This document shows, in pieces, positions 58,207-64,000 of a stretch of DNA of 64,000 nucleotides (position 1 is the first letter of the stretch; every line of letters begins with the position of its first letter). The notes below the pieces were generated by a model. The model was given only the letters and a program-made list of their open reading frames with translations, ran no database searches and had not been told where the DNA came from. This DNA is from Candidatus Obscuribacterales bacterium (GTDB taxonomy: Bacteria > Cyanobacteriota > Vampirovibrionia > Obscuribacterales > Obscuribacteraceae), in the NCBI GenBank assembly GCA_019745505.1, contig JAIETE010000142.1, forward strand, positions 1 to 64,000, read 5' to 3'. Position numbers and translations under genes: made by a program.

Positions 58207-59088
58207 CTAGGTCAGAATCAGCTTTTCTGGTGCTGTTTCGGCCGTCCAGGTGTTGACTCTTTCGACAAGATCGTCGATTACCGGGTCGAACATCAAGTCA
58301 TGCCATGCGTCTTTGAAGACATGCTTCTGCTTGGATGGAGCATTTATTCTTTCGAAAACCGCATCGTTAATCTTGTTGTTGACGATTTTTTCGTTGCCGG
58401 CAGTCAGCATTAACACAGGACAGGGTGCGGATTTTACTCGGTTCTGCACGTCCTGGGAAAGCATCAGCAGTTCAAAGAGCATTTTGGCCGGAAGTTTGAA
58501 TCTTCTTTCAGCGTCTGCATCGATCCACTTGCGAACACCGACATCTCTTGTCACTTGATCCGGAGCATAAGGCAAAGCAAGCTCTGTTTCGGGGGAGACC
58601 ATCGCCGTCCAAACCGAATGCACTCTGAAAAACAGGTCGAAAGTCTGTGGGTGCCCGTCGAAACCGGGTGAAAATAGAACCAGACCATTGGGCTTGATGC
58701 GATTGGCTACTTTGAGTGCGACGAGAGCACCCATGCTATTGCCCATCAGATATATCGGTTTGTCGCCGACTTTCTCGCGCACATAGTTGTAGGCCGTAAC
58801 CGTGTCGTCAAGCCACTGGTGAAAACTCGTGAAAGATTCATTGCGCCTTTTGCCGAAACCTACATGGTCAGGCGCTACGGCGAACATTCGCCGCACTTTC
58901 AGGCGGCGGCCAAGTGCTTCGAACCAGCCGCTATGCGCGCCCAGCCCGTGGATGAGCAGAGCCGCCGCGCGGCATTCGGAAGCAGTGCCCCAGGTTCGGC
59001 CGGTAATCGGCGGGGACACGCCCTCTCTATCGCCTCTGGCGATTTCAATGGGGGATGCAGTCGGAGTCAGATTTATATCAGTGGTCAT
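58207..59088 (-). CDS. Alpha/beta hydrolase, monoacylglycerol-lipase-like
   Basis: 293 residues with the alpha/beta-hydrolase order: an oxyanion segment LLIHGLGAHSGW, nucleophile elbow GNSMGA (Ser near 115), an acid in LMLTAGNEKIVNN and the final His in KDAWHDLMFD. A lid-like insertion lies between about residues 150 and 215. The SWISS-knife layout and GNSMG resemble monoacylglycerol lipases and lysophospholipases. It probably frees fatty acids, feeding the acyl-CoA synthetase gene that follows. ATG at 59088. The divergent TPR gene starts 65 bases away. Confidence 0.85.
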   Translation of the reverse strand: MTTDINLTPTASPIEIARGDREGVSPPITGRTWGTASECRAAALLIHGLGAHSGWFEALGRRLKVRRMFAVAPDHVGFGKRRNESFTSFHQWLDDTVTAYNYVREKVGDKPIYLMGNSMGALVALKVANRIKPNGLVLFSPGFDGHPQTFDLFFRVHSVWTAMVSPETELALPYAPDQVTRDVGVRKWIDADAERRFKLPAKMLFELLMLSQDVQNRVKSAPCPVLMLTAGNEKIVNNKINDAVFERINAPSKQKHVFKDAWHDLMFDPVIDDLVERVNTWTAETAPEKLILT

Positions 59089-59153
59089 ATTGCACGTTAT
59101 TATAACTTTGATGAGTCTTACATATGCGTTTTATCTCAATTGAGAAGCATTAG

Positions 59154-60701
59154 ATGTCCAATGTGGATGCGCGTGAAAATTTGGAATCGCAACCAGCCAC
59201 AACAGGTGGTTTCAAAAAGTGGCGAGTTCTCATTTTTATTCTGATTGGCGCATCAATTGTGGCTCTGGTGATTTTTTTCGGCAGGCCTGAAAAGACTCCT
59301 TTTGAACAAGCAGTGGACTTAATTAAATCGGGCAAGTCGGCTTTTGCAGTGCCCATCCTTGAGAAGCTGTCTCGCGAACGTCCTGATGATGCCAATATTT
59401 ATCCTTATCTTGCCCAGGGATATTTGACTACCGATCGACCTGCCGAAGGTCGCCTCGCTCTGGACACCGCACTGCGACTGCGTATAGCAGGACGACAATT
59501 GGCTCCAGTCGTCAGTGCCTATGCGAGCTACTACACGACTAAGGGCCACTTTGCCGAAGCGGAAAAACTTTTCAATTCGGCATCGTCAGTAATGGGTGCC
59601 CATGACGGTGCCGATGAGCGAGCGCGTTTGTATCTGGCCTGGGCCGAAGAGAATCTTCGCATTGCCGACCTGGAAGCGGCAGTTGCTCACTTGAAACAAG
59701 CCAACTCCCATGCCGAAGATGTCAGCGAACCTCTGCGTTCGCTGATTCCGCATCGTCTCAGCGATTGCTACAGGCAATTGGCTGCGCTTGCGGAAACTAA
59801 GGAGAAGGACCAGAAAAAGGCTGCTTCTCTGCTCGAAACAGCGCTCAAAGTATCGGACGAGCCGATCACAAGAATGAATCTGGCTTTGATATACAGACAG
59901 CTGGGCAACAATGCCGGTGCCATCCAGAATTACGATCTGGTATCGAAGGCAGATCCGAATAATCTCGAGGCCCGACACCACCTGATTACGCTTCTGTGTG
60001 AAAAGAACGATTTCCAAGCGGCGCAAACTGCACTTATAGACCTTACCGACAAAGAACGAAGTGTCGAAAATTATGTTCTTCTGGCTAATCTCGATTTGAA
60101 GCTTAACAACTATCCGGGAGCGGTTCGCGCACTGGAAGATGCCCTGGATCTGGGAGATAAGCCGGAATTGCTGCAGCAACTCGAAGGTGTACTACTTGAC
60201 TGGAGCCAAAAACTGCTGAAAGAAGGCAAACGAGAGGAGTCCGCTTCGGTGAAGGTGCGCGCCGAGCGAGTGGCAGAGCAGCTTTCGCTGCTGATAGGCA
60301 AGCCGGAAGACAAAGATAAACCGCTGGAAGACGAGAATAGTTTGGCATCTAAGCCGGATGAGTATTTCGAGAAGGTGCCACCGATAGCACTCAGTTCCAG
60401 TCGCATCTGGTTGGCCAGAGGAAGTTTTACACCCGAAGGTGAAATTCGCATTCGCAATATAAGCGGCAGGCCGGTCAAAGATTTGTCTTTGAAGGTTGTT
60501 TTTTATGACCATTCTTCCAAACGCACGGCGGGTTCCGTAACTCTGCCCGTCGCCTCTCCTTCCTCGCCGCCGATGGAGACCGGAGGCACGCGCACGCTTT
60601 ATTTTTCTTCTCCCTCTACCGTAAAGGCTGAGCATCGTCTGGCCGTCGTCATATACTGGCGAGGGCGACTGCTAAAGGAATATCCCGTAGTAAAGCAGTA
60701 G
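59154..60701 (+). CDS. Membrane-anchored TPR protein
   Basis: 515 residues. One membrane helix (about 25-43, VLIFILIGASIVALVIFFG) is followed by TPR-like repeats to about residue 390 (PILEKLSRERPDDANIYPYL, then GYLTTDRPAEGRLALDTALR and further units). The C-terminal 110 residues are a beta-rich domain (IWLARGSFTPEGEIRIRNIS) resembling FN3/CARDB-like modules. It should act outside the cytoplasmic membrane as a scaffold. ATG at 59154 with AGAAG upstream. Family not identified. Confidence 0.7.
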   Translation: MSNVDARENLESQPATTGGFKKWRVLIFILIGASIVALVIFFGRPEKTPFEQAVDLIKSGKSAFAVPILEKLSRERPDDANIYPYLAQGYLTTDRPAEGRLALDTALRLRIAGRQLAPVVSAYASYYTTKGHFAEAEKLFNSASSVMGAHDGADERARLYLAWAEENLRIADLEAAVAHLKQANSHAEDVSEPLRSLIPHRLSDCYRQLAALAETKEKDQKKAASLLETALKVSDEPITRMNLALIYRQLGNNAGAIQNYDLVSKADPNNLEARHHLITLLCEKNDFQAAQTALIDLTDKERSVENYVLLANLDLKLNNYPGAVRALEDALDLGDKPELLQQLEGVLLDWSQKLLKEGKREESASVKVRAERVAEQLSLLIGKPEDKDKPLEDENSLASKPDEYFEKVPPIALSSSRIWLARGSFTPEGEIRIRNISGRPVKDLSLKVVFYDHSSKRTAGSVTLPVASPSSPPMETGGTRTLYFSSPSTVKAEHRLAVVIYWRGRLLKEYPVVKQ

Positions 60702-60723
60702 CTTGGATTTAGGCGTATCCAAA

Positions 60724-60752
60724 TTGAGTGTTTGAGTGCATATATATATAAG
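60724..60752 (+). promoter_or_regulatory. Promoter of the 60776 gene
   Basis: TTGAGT (60724-60729) and TATAAG (60747-60752) are 17 bases apart, with an AT-repeat spacer. Confidence 0.6.
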
Positions 60753-60775
60753 TAGGTCTCCTGGAGTTTTACTGA

Positions 60776-61240
60776 ATGGGTCAAGAACCGGCAACTTGCC
60801 GACACGAGTACGTGACAATCTATCAACGTCGTCTCAAAGGTTTAGATAGACGACTCGTTGCGACACGCGCTTATCTTCCGGTTGGTTTCAAAATGGCCGA
60901 TTTCGGACATTTGAGCGAAGGCAGCTACTGCTTTTGCTCGCGCTGTCGCACCCGTTTGTTTCCCAAGCGTTCGCAGGCTGAAAAGCTGAAAGCCAGGGAG
61001 TTGTTAGCTGCCTCGAAAGCTCAGAAGGCGCTGGATGCCATGGGTGGATTCCCTGACGACGAAAGCATGCTCGATGCCGAAAATCTTGATGAGACTGAAA
61101 ACGAAAGCTCATCATCGGCTGAGATTCAGGTTGAAGAGCTTGAAATAGAAGCCGTGGACGTGGAAGATATTCAGGCGGAAGGAGTCAAAATCGATGACGA
61201 TGATGAATCTACCTGTCTGGCTGATGACGCAGACGATTAG
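60776..61240 (+). CDS. Hypothetical protein with Cys pair and acidic tail
   Basis: 154 residues. The first 60 contain CRHEYVTIYQRRLKGLDRRL and the cysteine-rich CFCSRCRTRLF, which suggests a small zinc-binding site. The last 70 residues are strongly acidic, with many Glu/Asp and an ending DDDDESTCLADDADD. The protein may bind a basic partner or RNA-associated protein. Family unknown. It starts a likely cotranscribed group with the 40-aa membrane protein and the 61444 gene. Confidence 0.6.
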   Translation: MGQEPATCRHEYVTIYQRRLKGLDRRLVATRAYLPVGFKMADFGHLSEGSYCFCSRCRTRLFPKRSQAEKLKARELLAASKAQKALDAMGGFPDDESMLDAENLDETENESSSSAEIQVEELEIEAVDVEDIQAEGVKIDDDDESTCLADDADD

Positions 61241-61301
61241 TTTCGCTGAAAGGAACTTGAAGGAAGCCTTTTTCAGTTTTCGACTAAGAGGATGAGTGGA
61301 A

Positions 61302-61424
61302 ATGAAACGATTGATCGATAAATTCATTGCTGCAGTGGTTTTGCTGCCTCCTTTGTATATGCTCTTGCGCTTTTTGCGTTGGTCGATGAATCAGGATATT
61401 CCTGCAGCCGAAGAAGAGATTTAG
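61302..61424 (+). CDS. 40-residue single-pass membrane microprotein
   Basis: ATG at 61302 opens a 40-codon frame ending TAG at 61422-61424. An AGAGGA ribosome site lies upstream. The product is MKRLIDKFIAAVVLLPPLYM, followed by LLRFLRWSMNQDIPAAEEEI. Lys/Arg at the start, a hydrophobic helix of about 16-18 residues and an acidic end fit a single-pass membrane protein. The flanking genes on the same strand lie 61 bases upstream and 19 bases downstream. No family recognised. Confidence 0.55.
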   Translation: MKRLIDKFIAAVVLLPPLYMLLRFLRWSMNQDIPAAEEEI

Positions 61425-61443
61425 TTAGTTTCGGAACCTTTGA

Positions 61444-62049
61444 ATGGCACAATACATAGCCAGAATTATCCGAGCAATCGTCGTGGGAGCATTGGGCTTC
61501 GGCGGTGGTATCGGACTGCTCATAATCATCATCTTTTTGACCGTCAAAGGCGATCAAAACGCTTTTGAATATGGAGTCAAATGGGGTTTTGAAATCGGCA
61601 TGGTCTTTGCCATTTTGATGGTTGCGGTGCTCTTGCCACTCGATCTTTTCTTGCGCATGAACAGGGCCAAAGGAGAACACAGCCAGCTCTGGGAATTGGA
61701 GCAGTCTAGAGAGCTGATATTCGAGGGCAGCAGCAAAGAAGCGATGGCTGCCTGCCGAAAGGCACTGCTGATGGTGCCATATGTTCACCAGGTTTCCGAC
61801 GATACGGAGCATCTTACTGCGCGCGCTTCGACCGGCGCAAGCTGGAGATCCCCGGGAGAAGATCTGGAAGTGGAAATCAACCCGATTTCAGAGAACAAGT
61901 GGCAAGTGAAATGCGTGAGCCGCTCGCGTTCGAAGAGTGTCGTTTTCGATTACGCGAAGAATTTCGAGAATGTCGAGACCTGGTTCAAAGGCATAACAGA
62001 ACCAAGCGACCCGCCTCAGTCATCACCTTCGAAGCCAGTCGCCAAGTAA
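61444..62049 (+). CDS. Two-helix membrane protein of unknown function
   Basis: 201 residues. Two membrane helices (about 10-35, VVGALGFGGGIGLLIIIIFL, and 46-70, GMVFAILMVAVLLPLDLFL) form a hairpin. The cytoplasmic or periplasmic remainder (about 80-180) is mixed alpha/beta (MAACRKALLMVPYVHQVSDD, then EVEINPISENKWQVKCVSRS). The C-terminal 20 residues are Pro/Ser-rich. It probably forms an operon with the 40-aa microprotein. Family unknown. Converges on the permease gene. Confidence 0.65.
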   Translation: MAQYIARIIRAIVVGALGFGGGIGLLIIIIFLTVKGDQNAFEYGVKWGFEIGMVFAILMVAVLLPLDLFLRMNRAKGEHSQLWELEQSRELIFEGSSKEAMAACRKALLMVPYVHQVSDDTEHLTARASTGASWRSPGEDLEVEINPISENKWQVKCVSRSRSKSVVFDYAKNFENVETWFKGITEPSDPPQSSPSKPVAK

Positions 62050-62072
62050 TCGATTGCGACGCTCTTGCGCAT

Positions 62073-62849
62073 CTATGCAGATTTCCAGCGCATCAGCATG
62101 CTCTCGATTTGCTCGATGATAAAAGTCAGCACAAGAGCGATTATGATCAGCGCGATCACTCCTGCAAATACGGTTGCCTGATCGTAAAGACCGGAAGCTT
62201 TCACAATCATGTGTCCGAGCCCTTCTTCGGAGGAAATGAATTCTCCGATGAAGGCGCCCATCAAGGCAAGACCGATATTCAGTTTCATTGCATTGATGAC
62301 CCAAATAACTGAAGAAGGCACGACTAAAAGTTTGAAAGTTTGCCAGCGTGTGGCGCCTGCTACTTGCATTAGTTTTAGAAAACGACTTTCTACGGACATA
62401 GCGCCCTGATAGCTTTGAACGATGGCTACAGACACTGTAGTTAAGAATGCCAGGGCAATCTTGGAACGAATATCGATGCCGAACCAGGAGATGATGATCG
62501 GTGCCAGAGCAAAGATAGGAACTGTTGCCAGGGCCGTAATGTACGGTTTGGAAATTTCTGCCACGACGCGAGAATACCAGAGGGCCAGACCAATCACCGC
62601 GCCGACACTTGTTCCGAGTGCAAATCCGGCGACGGCCTCCATGATGGTGACCTGGCAATTCGTAAACAGCTCACCACTTTTAGCCAGCCGCTCCATAGCG
62701 TCTGCTACTTGCATCGGGCTTGAGAAAATGAATTGACGTTCTTTATTGTCGTGGGTCGCCAGATGCCAGGCAATGACGAAAACGATGAGCGGAAGCGGGT
62801 ACAGCAGGCGCTGTGCGAAGGTTAGCTTGGTCTTGCTCGCAGTGTCCAT
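62073..62849 (-). CDS. ABC transporter permease, SsuC/TauC type
   Basis: 258 residues with about six membrane helices and the EAA-like cytoplasmic loop (ESRFLKLMQVAGATRWQTFK). Sequence features such as GTSVGAVIGLALWYSRVVAE and FIGEFISSEEGLGHMIVKAS are typical of the nitrate/sulfonate/taurine family. It should pair with the ATPase and binding protein downstream of the window edge. Start ATG 62849, 15 bases after the ATPase stop. Confidence 0.88.
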   Translation of the reverse strand: MDTASKTKLTFAQRLLYPLPLIVFVIAWHLATHDNKERQFIFSSPMQVADAMERLAKSGELFTNCQVTIMEAVAGFALGTSVGAVIGLALWYSRVVAEISKPYITALATVPIFALAPIIISWFGIDIRSKIALAFLTTVSVAIVQSYQGAMSVESRFLKLMQVAGATRWQTFKLLVVPSSVIWVINAMKLNIGLALMGAFIGEFISSEEGLGHMIVKASGLYDQATVFAGVIALIIIALVLTFIIEQIESMLMRWKSA

Positions 62850-62864
62850 CTCTTTTTTTTCTCT

Positions 62865-63626
62865 CTATCCGCTGATTATTGATTTCAATTCCATCCAAAT
62901 TTCTCGATAGTGTTTTGCAAACTCTTCGCTGCCGCGAGTAATCTCATTTTCTGTTTCCCTTCTTATCCCAAATTCTTTGGCTAATTTCCCGCCGCTCATA
63001 ATGAATGCTCTGGAGCCCATAGCAACTGCTTCTTCGATGTCGTGGGTGACAAGAATCGCCGCTTTCTTCTTTTCTTTGACAAGATTGCAAAACTCTTCTT
63101 CCAGACTCAGCTTGGTGTAATAGTCCAGTGCGGAAAACGGCTCGTCCAGAAGCAGCAAATCCGGATCGAACATCAAAGATTGAATGATGCTTACTCTCTG
63201 TCGCATTCCGCCTGATAGCTGCGCCGGGTATTTCATCAATACTTGCCGGCTCAGGTGAAACATCGCAAGGTACTGTTGCATCGTCTCAGTTGCTTTGCTT
63301 CTATCAAGACTTTTGTTTATGTCGAAAGCAAGCATCAAGTTGCCCTCTACTGTGCGCCAGGGGAAAAGCGCGTCTGATTGGAAGATATAGCCGATGCTGT
63401 TTCGCTTACCAGCCTCGGTCCGCAAATTTATCGTTCCTGATTTCGGCTTGAGCAGCCCGGCTATGAGATTCAATACCGTAGTTTTTCCGCAGCCGCTTGC
63501 CCCTAAAATGCAAACTATTTCCCCTTTTTCCACGCTCAACTCTAATGCATTGACTGTCTTTTCCGACTGACCGTCGAAATCAAAGCAAAGATTTTCGATC
63601 GTCAAAAGCGGCGATGTTGCGCTCAT
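62865..63626 (-). CDS. ABC transporter ATP-binding protein, SsuB/TauB type
   Basis: 253 residues with Walker A (LGASGCGKTTV), Q-loop (GYIFQSDALFPW), signature (LSGGMRQRVSIIQSLM), Walker B (LLLLDEPFSALD) and H-loop (ILVTHDIEEAVAMG). The DALFPW sequence is characteristic of SsuB/TauB. It energises uptake of sulfonates, taurine, nitrate or thiamine precursors. Its ATG overlaps the stop of the upstream binding-protein gene by four bases, so translation is coupled. Confidence 0.92.
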   Translation of the reverse strand: MSATSPLLTIENLCFDFDGQSEKTVNALELSVEKGEIVCILGASGCGKTTVLNLIAGLLKPKSGTINLRTEAGKRNSIGYIFQSDALFPWRTVEGNLMLAFDINKSLDRSKATETMQQYLAMFHLSRQVLMKYPAQLSGGMRQRVSIIQSLMFDPDLLLLDEPFSALDYYTKLSLEEEFCNLVKEKKKAAILVTHDIEEAVAMGSRAFIMSGGKLAKEFGIRRETENEITRGSEEFAKHYREIWMELKSIISG

Positions 63627-64000
63627 CTCTTTGCTGGTTTGGTCGGTGATGCCGATGGGACCGTTTTGACTTTCAAGGCAAAGCGCATGTCGACATTGTC
63701 TCTGTACGCACCGGCACTCTTTAAATCACCGATTTCTTTGCGCAGAGAGATGGCGTTATTCCAGGCATTTTCCGGAAGCAAGGGAGACTTTGGAATCGTC
63801 CCTTCTTTGATCAGTCGCCGGAGAGCTTCTCTTATTACGCTCTCTTTGACCTCCGGGAAATCTGCACAGGCGACTTTGACGGCTCCCTCGTAGTCCTTTT
63901 GAATGAATTCCATTGCCCGAGCGATTGCGTTAACCGCCTTTTGCACGTCATCCGGATTTTTATTCATGTAGTCATCCGATACGGTAAGTCCCGTAAAAGC
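63623..64000 (-). CDS. Solute-binding protein of the SsuA/NMT1 type, N-terminus beyond window edge
   Basis: The frame is open to the right edge. The visible 125 residues contain LTVSDDYMNKNPDDVQKAVN and IQKDYEGAVKVACADFPEVK, the C-terminal lobe pattern of SsuA/TauA/NMT1 periplasmic binding proteins. The stop overlaps the ATPase start (ATGA). The gene order binding protein, ATPase, permease indicates one importer operon. Signal peptide and ligand pocket are outside the window. Confidence 0.8.
   Translation of the reverse strand, partial: AFTGLTVSDDYMNKNPDDVQKAVNAIARAMEFIQKDYEGAVKVACADFPEVKESVIREALRRLIKEGTIPKSPLLPENAWNNAISLRKEIGDLKSAGAYRDNVDMRFALKVKTVPSASPTKPAKR

Overview
The window looks like chromosomal DNA of a non-photosynthetic member of the Cyanobacteriota, most plausibly the Vampirovibrionia/Melainabacteria (Obscuribacterales-like). 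This is inferred from the gene complement: a cyanobacterial-type primary sigma factor, a ClpR-type ClpP paralogue, the rpsF-ssb-rpsR and infC-rpmI-rplT clusters, many FHA/TPR/GAF proteins, and no photosynthesis genes. GC is near 50 percent, genes lie on both strands in short operons, and there is no insertion sequence, prophage or CRISPR array. TTG and GTG starts are frequent, including in rpoD, trpS, infC, rpsF, rsfS, tatC and the HU gene.

Region by region: 1-1401 holds an ECF sigma factor with its zinc-finger anti-sigma partner, cut by the left edge. 1757-6776 has an unknown protein, a propionyl-CoA-type carboxyltransferase, MgtE and the RpoD-family sigma factor. 7229-13107 carries a 37-residue basic microprotein in front of trpS, an O-antigen-ligase-like membrane protein, a MATE exporter and unknown genes. 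13275-15627 is a polar amino-acid-type ABC transporter whose ATPase gene is frameshifted at an A7 run. 16415-21180 has a ThDP decarboxylase, a free-standing B12-binding mutase subunit, a MazF-type toxin followed by a consensus promoter, and the operon folK-acpS-SAM hydrolase (DUF62). 22357-30824 has the ClpR-like gene, a large c-di-GMP cyclase coupled to a HAD hydrolase, and an operon of tatC, an M50 protease and its catalytically dead paralogue.

31098-36377 begins with an FHA/zinc-ribbon/pseudokinase protein and continues as translation genes on the minus strand: rpsF, ssb, rpsR, tRNA-Leu(CAG), infC, rpmI, rplT and a SpoU methyltransferase. A diverged fragment of a second infC sits between infC and rpmI. 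36640-47425 contains a secreted protein, a zinc-finger protein, a Xer recombinase, a 1391-residue AsmA-like protein, a DUF5678-like/retropepsin-like gene pair and a REC-GAF-LuxR regulator. 47820-57940 includes a ferredoxin, a DUF374 acyltransferase, rpsO-pnp, HU, rsfS, an Sm-like/beta-propeller protein and an acyl-CoA synthetase. 58207-64000 has an alpha/beta hydrolase, TPR and small membrane proteins, and a SsuABC/TauABC-type transporter cut by the right edge.

The most unusual signals are four pseudoenzymes close together (ClpR-like, dead M50, pseudokinase, retropepsin without its Asp), the infC fragment, the frameshifted ABC ATPase, microproteins of 37 and 40 residues, and several inverted repeats placed on or around promoters.
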